Part shown: positions 1 to 8,324 of the stretch, one piece after another
Position numbering within the stretch: position 1 is the stretch's first letter
Layout of the letters: every line of letters starts with the position of its first letter
Origin: Prochlorococcaceae cyanobacterium ETNP18_MAG_14
GTDB taxonomy: Bacteria > Cyanobacteriota > Cyanobacteriia > PCC-6307 > Cyanobiaceae
DNA: 37,798 bases
Assembly (NCBI GenBank): GCA_030741055.1
Contig: JASLWC010000009.1
Coordinates: forward strand, 1 to 37,798
Reading direction: 5' to 3'
Program-made: the position numbers and the translations under genes
Notes under the pieces: generated by a model
Told to the model about the DNA's origin: nothing
Seen by the model: only the letters and a program-made list of their open reading frames with translations
Databases searched by the model: none

Positions 1-195
1 ATGGTTTTAAGAACAGTTAAAAAGCTTTGCCACAGAAAACAAGATCCTCTTACAGCCATTTGGATCACCCACCGCTTAGAAGAACTAGACCATGCAGATG
101 GCGCAGCTAGAATGGAAAATGGGAAAATCGGACAATGGATTTCTGGCAAACAACTAAGAAGATCTATTTCGCCACTTGCAGTAAGGCAGGTATGA
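1..195 (+). CDS. ABC transporter ATP-binding protein, C-terminal fragment
   Basis: This is the last 64 codons of an ABC-type ATPase whose beginning lies before the window. The visible part holds the switch (H-loop) region, TAIWITHRLEEL, followed by DGAARMENGKI, the usual end of the nucleotide-binding domain. Walker A, Q-loop and signature motifs must lie upstream. The wording resembles cobalt/energy-coupling-factor type ATPases (CbiO/EcfA-like), but the substrate cannot be told from this piece. The ATG at base 1 is probably an internal Met, because a complete ATPase would be over 200 residues. A short polar tail follows the domain. The stop is TGA at 193-195, and the tRNA gene begins 23 bases later. 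Confidence 0.75.
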   Translation: MVLRTVKKLCHRKQDPLTAIWITHRLEELDHADGAARMENGKIGQWISGKQLRRSISPLAVRQV

Positions 196-218
196 GCGGT
201 AAGTTCTTCGAGTTCCAT

Positions 219-290
219 TCCTCGGTAGCTCAGCGGTAGAGCGGTCGACTGTTAATCGATTGGTCGCAGGTTCGAATCCCGCCCGGGGAG
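219..290 (+). tRNA. tRNA-Asn (anticodon GTT)
   Basis: A full cloverleaf can be folded by eye. The acceptor stem is TCCTCGG (219-225) with CCGGGGA (283-289), with one G-U pair. The D arm starts at 228. The anticodon stem is 244-248 with 256-260, and the loop CTGTTAA places GTT at 251-253. The T arm carries TTCGAAT at 271-277. The discriminator base is G290, as expected for tRNA-Asn. CCA is not encoded. The T stem has one A-C mismatch (268 with 280). A strong terminator follows within 10 bases. Confidence 0.96.
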
Positions 291-298
291 CTTCATCA

Positions 299-326
299 AA
301 CCCACAGCCCTTGGCTGTGGGTTTTT
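299..326 (+). terminator. Rho-independent terminator after tRNA-Asn
   Basis: A perfect 11-bp stem, AACCCACAGCC (299-309) with GGCTGTGGGTT (313-323), has a 3-base loop and runs into a T tract (320-326, interrupted only by the stem end). It directly follows the tRNA and is the clearest intrinsic terminator in the window. Confidence 0.9.
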
Positions 327-573
327 CTTGCCCTGCAAAGAAAATCCACAACAGTGCGTAGACAGAATTGGAAGACTTTCTAAAAAGAGGGGAGTCCTAG
401 GGAATTCTTCGTCTAAGCAAAAAGCCTGTTTTTATGGGAGTTTTAGGCATTTAGCTCAATACTCCCGCGAAGAGCACAAGCAATGCACCTAAACGCAAAT
501 CTTGAGAGAATCTGACAAGCCCTGATTTGACAGCATCCCGCTGATTTCACTTTCTTCCTGGACTCCGATCTAA

Positions 574-1383
574 ATGAAGCCTTGCATTTTGCTTATCGAA
601 GACGACCAGGACATGCGCGAGCTGGTGAGCAACCATCTAGAGCACAACGGTTTTAACGTACAAAAGGCTGATGACGGTATCAAAGGTCAGGCTCTAGCTC
701 TTCAATACACCCCAGACCTGATTTTGCTTGACCTAATGCTTCCCAAGGTGGATGGTCTAACCCTCTGCCAGCGTTTGCGTCGAGATGAACGCACAGCAGG
801 GATCCCGATCCTGATGATTACCGCCCTGGGAGGCACAAAAGATAAGGTCAGCGGCTTCAATTCCGGAGCAGACGATTACCTCACAAAGCCATTTGACCTT
901 GAAGAGTTACAGGTAAGGGTAAAAGCTCTGTTACGTCGCACCGATCGAGCACCGCTAGGCACCAATAGACATCACGAAATCCTCAGCTATGGACCACTCA
1001 CTCTCGTCCCTGAACGATTTGAAGCTATCTGGTTCGAACGTCCGGTAAGGCTCACCCACCTCGAATTTGAGCTGCTTCACTGCTTGCTTCAGCGCCATGG
1101 GCAGACTGTGGCCCCTTCTCTCATCCTCAAAGAAGTGTGGGGATATGAGCCAGATGACGACATCGAAACCATTCGAGTACATGTACGCCACCTTCGTACC
1201 AAGCTTGAACCCGATCCGCGCAAACCTCGTTTTATCAAAACTGTCTACGGTGCCGGTTACTGCCTGGAGTTGCCCACTGGTGGACAACTAGAGGGTCTAG
1301 AAGATGTGCTGGCTCAAGCCCGCCAAGAAAGGGAAGACAGAGAAGCCCAAAACAACACCCAAGGGGAACGGGCCAGCGCTTAA
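574..1383 (+). CDS. rpaA: Response regulator RpaA (OmpR family, circadian output)
   Basis: A 269-residue OmpR/PhoB-type regulator. The receiver domain (about 1-120) has the acidic pair ED-D at 9-11, phospho-acceptor Asp53 ([11 protein letters not shown]) and the KPFD lysine. The winged-helix domain (about 135-235) contains [19 protein letters not shown] and ends in [11 protein letters not shown], near-diagnostic for cyanobacterial RpaA. In model cyanobacteria RpaA is phosphorylated through SasA/CikA and drives clock output, including night metabolism, and was first linked to phycobilisome-photosystem coupling. A charged tail of about 30 residues follows. No kinase gene is adjacent. The start at 574 gives the expected N-terminus. 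The 247-base upstream gap has a TTGACA at 527-532 but no convincing -10. The stop TAA shares the TTAA at 1380-1383 with the stop of convergent holB. Confidence 0.95.
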   Translation: MKPCILLIEDDQDMRELVSNHLEHNGFNVQKADDGIKGQALALQYTPDLILLDLMLPKVDGLTLCQRLRRDERTAGIPILMITALGGTKDKVSGFNSGADDYLTKPFDLEELQVRVKALLRRTDRAPLGTNRHHEILSYGPLTLVPERFEAIWFERPVRLTHLEFELLHCLLQRHGQTVAPSLILKEVWGYEPDDDIETIRVHVRHLRTKLEPDPRKPRFIKTVYGAGYCLELPTGGQLEGLEDVLAQARQEREDREAQNNTQGERASA

Positions 1384-2360
1384 GCAGACGGCATCAACTC
1401 AAGCAAAGCCACTTCCCAAGCCAGCCTGGGTTGCACAAAACCCAACAGGTGTGAACGCAGCCGCTCCAAACGCTTCAATGGCGTTGGATCAGATTGTTGA
1501 ATCCAGAGATGTTGCTGCCACCAATCAATCAACCAAAGCTGCTGTTCGCCATTAAGAGCCTCAGTGATATCTCGCGCCAGGGCTAAGGCAACCATCGGCT
1601 GCTGCGGTCGATCCTGAAGACGTGACCACAACTCCTCTGGCACCGCCTGCCATGCGCTTAGATGATTCAAAAGCGCCCCTGGGGATCCCGCCGCCATCGC
1701 TAATAATTCCGGTTGATCCAATCCAAGCAAGGGCGATCCACCTTCAGCATCTCGTGCGCGGGCCAAAACAGCTTCCATAGCCTCTCCATCAAGACGAGAA
1801 AAGAAAATCTGTTGACAGCGGGAACGAATTGTCACGAGCAAGCGTTCAGGCGCAGCTGAAAGCAATATCAACAAACCATGGCCTGGTTCCTCCAGCGTTT
1901 TAAGCAAGGCATTAGCAGCCGCTTCAGGCATAGCTTCAGCCGCTTCGATAACCACCATGCCTCTAAGGGCCTCCACAGGCTGCCGTCCCAAAAACCTTGT
2001 CACCCCCCTTATCTGCTCGAGGCGCACCAATGGGGGAGAACGACGACTAACACCTTCATCCTCTGCCTGAGATTGGGGCACCAGGCGACCTTGATGCTGA
2101 TAAGTCGGCTCGACCCAGAGCAGGTCAGGGTGATTGAAAGCCTCTAGGCGGCGGCGCTCACGCATGAGTGACTTGCCACCAGTGAGCACCCCCTCAAGAA
2201 AACGCAATGCTGCAAGACTGCGACCCACCCCATCTGGACCAGAAAACAGATATGCCGGTGCGTATCGACCCTTACTAAGCGCTGCTTCCAACAATGAAAC
2301 TGCCAGAGGCTGCGCAATCAAGTCTTCAAATAGAACAGACAACTCAACCTCAGGGTTCAC
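1380..2360 (-). CDS. holB: DNA polymerase III subunit delta'
   Basis: A 326-residue clamp-loader AAA+ protein that helps load the beta sliding clamp at the replication fork. Near the N-terminus a degenerate Walker A reads GPDGVGRS (41-48), with Arg instead of the catalytic Lys. This fits delta', which need not hydrolyse ATP. The region ALLKTLEEP (151-159) and the sensor-like SRC (180-182) are typical of the DnaX/HolB family. No zinc-module cysteines are visible, which argues against DnaX. The start is GTG at 2360 and overlaps the tmk stop (GTGA). The tmk-holB pair is common in bacteria and supports the assignment. It is the last gene of the minus-strand run from the copper ATPase. Confidence 0.9.
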   Translation of the reverse strand: MNPEVELSVLFEDLIAQPLAVSLLEAALSKGRYAPAYLFSGPDGVGRSLAALRFLEGVLTGGKSLMRERRRLEAFNHPDLLWVEPTYQHQGRLVPQSQAEDEGVSRRSPPLVRLEQIRGVTRFLGRQPVEALRGMVVIEAAEAMPEAAANALLKTLEEPGHGLLILLSAAPERLLVTIRSRCQQIFFSRLDGEAMEAVLARARDAEGGSPLLGLDQPELLAMAAGSPGALLNHLSAWQAVPEELWSRLQDRPQQPMVALALARDITEALNGEQQLWLIDWWQQHLWIQQSDPTPLKRLERLRSHLLGFVQPRLAWEVALLELMPSA

Positions 2361-3007
2361 CGCAGCCCCTCTGGCAAGGAGCCGAAATAATGGCGCAACT
2401 TATTCTCCAATCCAGCACTAACCAACTCAGCCTGTTGACCCGCCTTTAACGTCACCCAGGCCCGCTGCTTAGCCAAGACAGCAAATCCCTTCGCAACCCT
2501 GGTTAAGAAATCAGCCCCTTCTGCTTCGATTCGATCGTCAGATTTGGCATCACGCCGAGCCAGACTTTCTTCTACAGACAACTCCAACCAAAAGGTAAGG
2601 TCCGGAACAAGGCCAGCCGTGGCAATCTCCTCGAGTTGCTCAATTAAATCAATCTCAAGCTGTCGCCCATAGCCTTGGTAAGCAAGGGTAGAACCGCTGA
2701 AGCGATCACTGAGAACCCAGTCACCCTGATCAAGTGCCGGGCGAATCAACTGAGCAACGTGCTGAGCCCGATCAGCCGCATACAGCAACAGTTCCGCAAG
2801 AGGTTGCGGATCCGCATCCCCAGGGGGATGAAGAAGCAACTGACGCAGAGCAGCACCCAAAGCCGTCCCACCGGGCTCGCGGGTGAGATGCAAAGTTGCA
2901 CCATCAGGCATCAAACCACTACTAGGTAGCCAATTAGCAAGGTGATCAAGCTGAGTTGTTTTGCCACAGCCGTCAATGCCCTCAAGAACTAAGAAGCGGC
3001 CCTTCAT
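2357..3007 (-). CDS. tmk: Thymidylate kinase
   Basis: A 216-residue dTMP kinase, which makes dTDP for DNA synthesis in the cytoplasm. The P-loop GIDGCGKTT is at 10-18. The substrate motif TREPGGT follows at about 42-48, and the DRFSGSTLAYQGYGRQ region lies near the middle. Length is normal for the family. Its ATG overlaps the stop of the upstream copper ATPase (ATGA) and its own stop overlaps the GTG of holB, so the three are very likely co-transcribed and translationally coupled. Confidence 0.95.
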   Translation of the reverse strand: MKGRFLVLEGIDGCGKTTQLDHLANWLPSSGLMPDGATLHLTREPGGTALGAALRQLLLHPPGDADPQPLAELLLYAADRAQHVAQLIRPALDQGDWVLSDRFSGSTLAYQGYGRQLEIDLIEQLEEIATAGLVPDLTFWLELSVEESLARRDAKSDDRIEAEGADFLTRVAKGFAVLAKQRAWVTLKAGQQAELVSAGLENKLRHYFGSLPEGLR

Positions 3008-5334
3008 GCCGTACGCAACGCCAAGGCGTTTACCACCACAGTGATCGAACTAAGGGCCATCAACAAAGCTGCAATAGGCGGCGAGAGCAGCAAACCAAAA
3101 CCCGGCAGCAACAACCCTGCTGCAATCGGCAAAGCAATGAGGTTGTAGCCAAAGGCCCAAATCAGGTTCTGACGAACCTTTGCCATGGTGCGACGAGCCA
3201 ACAACAAAGCTTCCGGCAGTCCCTCCAGGCGATCCCCAAGCAAGACCAGATCGGCAGAGTCCTGGGCAATCTGGGTGCCTGTACCCACAGCGATGCCAAG
3301 ATCTGCTGCCGCAAGGGCTGGTGCGTCATTAATCCCATCACCCACCATGGCCACAAGTCCAGCCTTACGAAGAAGTTCCAGACGATCCAGCTTCTGATCA
3401 GGCAAAAGCTGCCAACCAAGTTGCTGCGGTTGAAAGCCCAGCTGCTCTCCCAAGCGTTCCACCGACTGACGTCTATCACCACTGAGCATGGCCAGAGTCA
3501 TTCCCTGCTCCCTTAAACGATCTAAGGCAATCGCTGCATCAGGCCGGAGCCGATCATCAATAGCCACTAGACCCAAGGGGGATTCCCCTTGAGCCACAGC
3601 CACAACCGATTGCCCCAGAAGAGACGCCTGATCAACATCAGCCTGAAGCTCCGCACTCCAATGGACCCCTTCAGCTAGCAGCCATTCCGGAGTGCCAACG
3701 CGCACCGTTCCTTCTACTCCTTCGATCTCACCTGCCAGGCCAGCACCTGGATAAGTGCGAGTTGTCAAGGTAGGCAATAGCGCCAAACGATGGCGCTGCG
3801 CCTCTTGCAGAACAGCATGGGCCAAAGGATGGCGGCTATTTTGCTCAAGACTTGCAGCTAACTGCAAAAGCTGATCAGGCTTATCACTGCCAAGAATCGC
3901 TGCCACCAAAGGGCGGCCAAGGGTGAGGGTGCCAGTTTTATCGAAGACAACCTGCCGCAGAGATGCAGCCATTTCAATCACATCCCCACCGCGGAATAAC
4001 CAACCGCGTCTGGCCGCCTGACCTGAGGCAACTGTGATAACAGTGGGAGTTGCCAGCCCCAATGCACAAGGACAGGCCACCACTAGAACAGCAATGGCAA
4101 GCTGCAAGGCAAGTCCCAACGAAGTTTCAGCTCCACCGCCAAGCGGTGCATGCAGTCCATGTCCATAGCCATGCACCAACCCCTGACCCGAAGCATGCAG
4201 CACCTGAGGCCAAATACGAGTACCTAACTGCCACCAAAACAGAAAGGTTGCTAAAGCCAGGCTGACAACGCCGTAACAAAAGCGTCCTGCTACCTGATCA
4301 GCAAGGCCTTGAATCGGTGCCTTACGCGCCTGGGCCTGTTCCACCAAAGTGATGATTCGTGCCAGGGCTGTCTCGGAGCCAACGCGTCGCACCTCAAGCG
4401 TCAAGGTGGCTTCAAGGTTGAGGCTGCCTGAAGTCAGCTCCGTACCTGGAGCAGCCTCCAAAGGCAAGGGCTCGCCAGTGAGGCTAGAGACGTCCACAGC
4501 TGAATGTCCCTCCAGCACGATGCCATCAACAGGTATGCGATCTCCAGCTAGAAGCTGCACTCTCTCGCCAGGTCTAAGCGCACCAACTCTTACCTCATGG
4601 ATAATCCCATTGGCGTCAATCAACCTGGCCGTGTCGGGTTGCAACTGAGCCAATTGCTTGAGAGCCCTACCTGTGCGGAAACGGGCACGCCCCTCAAGAA
4701 AACGCCCCAACAAAACAAACCCGAGCAACATCACAGGCTCATTGAAGAAACAGGGCCAACCCACTGCAGGCCAAATCAGGGCCACCAAACTCGCCAAGTA
4801 GGCGCTACTCACCCCCAGACCCACCAATGTGTCCATGGTGGGAGTGAAGGAAATAGCAGCCCGAGCTCCGCCAATCAGGATTGGTCGACCAGGGCCCAAC
4901 AAGGCAACCGTGGCCAATCCGGCATGGAAAGGCAATTCCCCCAGAATGGGCAATTGAAGATGCCCACCTTCATCAAGGTGGCCCAAAACCGAAAGCAATA
5001 ACAACACCAAGGCGACCATCAGCTGTCGCCACTGATGCCACCAAACGCCAAGGGAATCACCCGCTGAAGCAGTTGATTCCTTTAATGGGGTCGTATCTCT
5101 TGGCCGGGCAGAAAAGCCACGAGCTGCCAAAGCGGCCAAGATCGGCTGAAGAGACTGATCCGAAGCCTGCAAATCCAGCCAAGCAGTGCGTGTTACCAAA
5201 TTCACACTGGCATTAGCCACATTTGGCTGTTCCAGCAAAATTTGCTCCACGGACCGAACACAGCCGCCACACTTCATCCCCTCCACCTCAAGTGAGACGG
5301 ATTGATGACCAGATGGCAAATCGCTGCGGCTCAC
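3004..5334 (-). CDS. Copper-translocating P-type ATPase (P1B-1)
   Basis: A 776-residue heavy-metal pump. One N-terminal metal-binding domain has GMKCGGC (Cys22, Cys25). Membrane segments follow, then the actuator motif TGEPLPLE, the ion-path CPC (VACPCALGLATP), the phosphorylation motif DKTGTLT, the P1B signature HP (NSRHPLAHA) and GDGINDAPAL. The final two membrane helices carry a Tyr-Asn (FGYNLIALPIAAG) and MALSSITVV, the residues that mark Cu(I) selectivity. Cyanobacteria use such pumps in the plasma membrane (CtaA) and thylakoid (PacS) to supply plastocyanin and cytochrome oxidase. The sequence alone does not tell which one this is. The start is GTG at 5334 without an evident Shine-Dalgarno. 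It heads an overlapping operon with tmk and holB. Confidence 0.92.
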   Translation of the reverse strand: MSRSDLPSGHQSVSLEVEGMKCGGCVRSVEQILLEQPNVANASVNLVTRTAWLDLQASDQSLQPILAALAARGFSARPRDTTPLKESTASAGDSLGVWWHQWRQLMVALVLLLLSVLGHLDEGGHLQLPILGELPFHAGLATVALLGPGRPILIGGARAAISFTPTMDTLVGLGVSSAYLASLVALIWPAVGWPCFFNEPVMLLGFVLLGRFLEGRARFRTGRALKQLAQLQPDTARLIDANGIIHEVRVGALRPGERVQLLAGDRIPVDGIVLEGHSAVDVSSLTGEPLPLEAAPGTELTSGSLNLEATLTLEVRRVGSETALARIITLVEQAQARKAPIQGLADQVAGRFCYGVVSLALATFLFWWQLGTRIWPQVLHASGQGLVHGYGHGLHAPLGGGAETSLGLALQLAIAVLVVACPCALGLATPTVITVASGQAARRGWLFRGGDVIEMAASLRQVVFDKTGTLTLGRPLVAAILGSDKPDQLLQLAASLEQNSRHPLAHAVLQEAQRHRLALLPTLTTRTYPGAGLAGEIEGVEGTVRVGTPEWLLAEGVHWSAELQADVDQASLLGQSVVAVAQGESPLGLVAIDDRLRPDAAIALDRLREQGMTLAMLSGDRRQSVERLGEQLGFQPQQLGWQLLPDQKLDRLELLRKAGLVAMVGDGINDAPALAAADLGIAVGTGTQIAQDSADLVLLGDRLEGLPEALLLARRTMAKVRQNLIWAFGYNLIALPIAAGLLLPGFGLLLSPPIAALLMALSSITVVVNALALRTA

Positions 5335-5478
5335 GGATCAGTGAAAGGCCACCGCACGCTAGTGAAGATCAGCAAAGAAAACCCATGCCATGACATCAGT
5401 TCAACGATGAAAACAGGGACTCAAAACAATCTTGTCAGAATGCGGCGAGAATAATGTTGTTATTGCTTTAGTCCCGCC

Positions 5479-6000
5479 GTGCCCCGCACCCAGAACAAAG
5501 ACAATTTCATAGACAAGACCTTCACGGTCATGGCAGATCTGATCGTGAAGATGATGCCAATCAATGACAAGGCCAAGAGAGCCTATGTTTATTACCGTGA
5601 TGGACTGTCAGCCCAGAATGCCGGAGACTATGCAGAGGCGCTGGAAAACTACGAAGAGAGCCTGAAGCTCGAGGAAAGTCCCTTCGACCGAAGCGAAACC
5701 CTCAAGAACATAGCGATCATTTATATGAGCAACGGAGACGAAGATCTCGCTCTTGAGACATATCAGAAGGCGCTTGACCAGAACTCCAATCAACCCTCGT
5801 GCCTAAAAAACATGGGCTTGATTTACGAAAAGCGTGGTCGCACGGCTCAAGAAGCTGGTCTTCAAGATGAGGCTGATCGCTTATTCGACCAGGCTGCTGA
5901 GGTGTGGACTCAAGCAGTAAGGCTCTATCCCGGTGGCTATCTAGATATTGAGAACTGGCTAAAAACAACTGGCCGCAGCAACATAGACGTCTACTTCTAA
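5479..6000 (+). CDS. ycf3: Photosystem I assembly protein Ycf3
   Basis: A 173-residue tetratricopeptide protein. The opening [20 protein letters not shown] is the family N-terminus, which fixes the GTG at 5479 as start. TPR units follow: [20 protein letters not shown] (about 36-55), the [20 protein letters not shown] segment, and a third with [13 protein letters not shown]. The end, [15 protein letters not shown], is also characteristic. Ycf3 is a thylakoid-associated chaperone that brings PsaA/PsaB and stromal subunits together during photosystem I assembly. It diverges from the copper ATPase across a 144-base gap and converges on radA. Confidence 0.95.
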   Translation: MPRTQNKDNFIDKTFTVMADLIVKMMPINDKAKRAYVYYRDGLSAQNAGDYAEALENYEESLKLEESPFDRSETLKNIAIIYMSNGDEDLALETYQKALDQNSNQPSCLKNMGLIYEKRGRTAQEAGLQDEADRLFDQAAEVWTQAVRLYPGGYLDIENWLKTTGRSNIDVYF

Positions 6001-6080
6001 AGCCAGGACTTTAAAGCTATAACTTGATTCTCGGCTATATAAACAGTTTGGACAGTTGTCTGTCTGCAGCAGATGAAAAC

Positions 6081-7478
6081 TCAAAACTCATCATCAGCTG
6101 GATTAACACCTAAGGCCATTACCAGAGCCTCTGTAACACTCGCCGCCTCCAATAACTCCAACTCCAATCCCTCGCCGAGAGGGCCCAGAGCACTACCACG
6201 TGGAACTACAGCGCGTTCGAAACCTAAGCGAACTGCTTCCTGAAGGCGCTGTGCAAGCTGCCCTACTGGACGAAGCTGCCCTCCTAGACCCAACTCGCCA
6301 AGCAAAACCGTGCGTTTTGGCAAGGTGAGATCGCGAAAACTGGAGACAACTGCAGCGGCGACACCTAAATCAGCGGCCGGCTCCTCAACCGCCAGACCAC
6401 CAGCAACTGCCAGATAACAGTCGTAGCGCGACAACGGCAAACCCATGTGCTTCTCCAATACAGCCAGGATCTGGTGCAGGCGGTTGGTGCCAACTCCGGT
6501 AGCGGTTCGACGTGGGCTGGCATAACTAGTCACACTCACCAAGGCCTGCAGGTCTACCACCAAGGAACGAGTCCCTTCACAAGCCACGATGGTGGCCACA
6601 CCCGAGGCAATCTCACCATTAATAAAGAGTTCGCTGGGGTTATTTACTTCAACCAATCCCTTCGCCTGCATCTCGAATACACCTAACTCGTGAGTGGCAC
6701 CGAAACGGTTTTTTACGGCCCGCAGAAGTCGATGACTAGCAAACTGATCTCCCTCAAAAGTGAGAACAGCATCAACAAGATGCTCGAGCACCTTGGGGCC
6801 AGCCAGCATCCCTTCCTTAGTCACATGGCCCACCAGCACTAACGCAGTTTCTTGTCGCTTGGCTAAACGCTGCAAAGCTGCCGCACACTCACGCACCTGA
6901 GCGACTGAACCAGGAGCACTGGAAAGCTCCCCATCATGCAAAGCCTGGATGCTGTCAATAATCACTACAGCAGGCCGCAGCGCCTCTAGTTCTTTGAGCA
7001 CCAAATCGAGATCTGTTTCCGCCAATAGCTGCAGACCTGAATCGGCACCCTCAAGACGCTGCCAACGCAACTTCACCTGCTGGGCAGACTCTTCTGCACT
7101 CACATAAAGCACAGAGTGCTGAAGTGCCATAGCCGCGGCGCTCTGCAAAAGCAGCGTGCTCTTGCCAATACCAGGCTCACCCCCAACCAACACCAGAGAT
7201 CCAGGCACAAGACCGCCCCCCAGCACCCGGTCAAATTCCTCATATCCACTAGCCAGGCGCTGCAGGGGGTTATCCCCGAGCAAAGCCATCGTCGTCGAAC
7301 GAATAGCAACTGGCTCCCCGAGCGGATCCACATCAGTGCCACGGCGGCGACCATCTGTTGTACGAGAGAGCTGTTCAACCAGAGAATTCCAGTTACCGCA
7401 ACTGGCACAGCGGCCAAAAAACTGGCTGGTCTGAGCGCCACAGCTCTGGCAGACGTATACAGAGGTAGTGCGTACCAC
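6081..7478 (-). CDS. radA: DNA repair protein RadA
   Basis: A 465-residue RadA/Sms protein, a RecA-like motor that promotes branch migration in recombinational repair. It has the N-terminal C4 zinc finger (Cys10, 13, 24, 27), Walker A GEPGIGKST (about 100-108), the family-specific KNRFG motif (256-260) and a C-terminal Lon-like domain with VAGGLAVEEPAADLG. Length is typical. The start is GTG at 7478, which places the zinc finger a usual distance from the N-terminus. It is divergent from rpaB across 99 bases that hold an inverted repeat. Confidence 0.95.
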   Translation of the reverse strand: MVRTTSVYVCQSCGAQTSQFFGRCASCGNWNSLVEQLSRTTDGRRRGTDVDPLGEPVAIRSTTMALLGDNPLQRLASGYEEFDRVLGGGLVPGSLVLVGGEPGIGKSTLLLQSAAAMALQHSVLYVSAEESAQQVKLRWQRLEGADSGLQLLAETDLDLVLKELEALRPAVVIIDSIQALHDGELSSAPGSVAQVRECAAALQRLAKRQETALVLVGHVTKEGMLAGPKVLEHLVDAVLTFEGDQFASHRLLRAVKNRFGATHELGVFEMQAKGLVEVNNPSELFINGEIASGVATIVACEGTRSLVVDLQALVSVTSYASPRRTATGVGTNRLHQILAVLEKHMGLPLSRYDCYLAVAGGLAVEEPAADLGVAAAVVSSFRDLTLPKRTVLLGELGLGGQLRPVGQLAQRLQEAVRLGFERAVVPRGSALGPLGEGLELELLEAASVTEALVMALGVNPADDEF

Positions 7479-7515
7479 GAAGATCCGTAAAGAAAATTAG
7501 CTTTAGATGAACTAA

Positions 7516-7531
7516 AAGGTTTGCGAACCTT
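7516..7531. promoter_or_regulatory. Inverted repeat in the radA-rpaB divergent promoter region
   Basis: A perfect 6-bp inverted repeat with 4-base spacer, AAGGTT-TGCG-AACCTT, lies about midway between the divergent starts of radA and rpaB. The size and symmetry suit a dimeric regulator or a small hairpin. TTGCGA at 7521-7526 sits 18 bases before TAAGAT, which could be a weak -35/-10 pair for rpaB, so the repeat would overlap the -35. No HLR1 direct repeat (the RpaB site) was seen. The function is inferred only. Confidence 0.35.
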
Positions 7532-7577
7532 AATGGCTCTTATCTAAGATTCATTCATTGCCGCCGCCAAAGCCAAC

Positions 7578-8324
7578 ATGACGGCCACCAGCCCATCAAA
7601 AGAAACGATCCTCGTGGTCGACGATGAGGCAAGCATTCGCAGGATCCTCGAAACCCGACTTTCGATGATTGGCTATCAAGTGCTCACAGCATGTGACGGC
7701 AACGAAGCCCTCGCCACCTTCCGCAATTGCGAACCTGATCTTGTTGTACTCGATGTGATGATGCCAAAGCTTGATGGCTATGGCGTCTGTCAAGAGCTGC
7801 GCAAGGAATCGGATGTGCCGATCGTGATGCTTACTGCTCTGGGTGATGTCGCTGACAGAATTACTGGGCTTGAGCTAGGTGCAGACGATTACGTCGTCAA
7901 ACCCTTCAGCCCTAAGGAACTCGAAGCACGCATTCGCTGCGTACTTCGAAGGGTTGAGAAAGAGCACGTTGCAGGCATCCCCAATTCAGGGGTCATTCAA
8001 GTTGCTGAGCTAAGAATAGACACCAATAAACGCCAGGTTTTCCGGGGGGCTGAACGGATTCGTCTCACCGGTATGGAATTCAGCCTGCTTGAGCTACTGG
8101 TCAGCCGCTCAGGGGAACCGTTCAGCCGTGGCGAAATCCTCAAAGAAGTTTGGGGTTATACACCTGAAAGACATGTCGATACCCGGGTGGTTGATGTTCA
8201 TATTTCACGTCTTCGATCCAAACTGGAAGATGATCCGGCCAACCCCGAGCTGATACTTACAGCTCGGGGCACCGGCTATTTGTTCCAGCGCATCATCGAC
8301 TCCATTGCCCCCGAAGGACTCTGA
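7578..8324 (+). CDS. rpaB: Response regulator RpaB (Ycf27)
   Basis: A 248-residue OmpR-family regulator. The receiver domain has DDE at 15-17, phospho-acceptor Asp59 (VVLDVMMPKLDG) and VKPFSPKELEARI. The DNA-binding domain has [32 protein letters not shown] and ends in ARGTGYLFQR, characteristic of RpaB/Ycf27. RpaB is the essential high-light and redox regulator of cyanobacteria, normally partnered with the kinase Hik33/NblS, which is not in the window. It binds HLR1 sites in promoters of photosystem I and high-light genes. It runs directly into plsX, whose TTG start lies 20 bases before the rpaB stop, so the two are probably co-transcribed. Confidence 0.95.
   Translation: MTATSPSKETILVVDDEASIRRILETRLSMIGYQVLTACDGNEALATFRNCEPDLVVLDVMMPKLDGYGVCQELRKESDVPIVMLTALGDVADRITGLELGADDYVVKPFSPKELEARIRCVLRRVEKEHVAGIPNSGVIQVAELRIDTNKRQVFRGAERIRLTGMEFSLLELLVSRSGEPFSRGEILKEVWGYTPERHVDTRVVDVHISRLRSKLEDDPANPELILTARGTGYLFQRIIDSIAPEGL

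Noticed and set aside
527-555. TTGACA upstream of rpaA as a promoter -35
   Set aside because: At the right spacing the -10 would be CTTTCT, which is a poor match, so I did not list it as a promoter.
2956-3516. Long plus-strand ORF (186 codons) opposite tmk and the copper ATPase
   Set aside because: Composition is Gln/Arg/Ser-rich with no recognisable domain, and the opposite strand carries two clear enzymes. It is a shadow frame.
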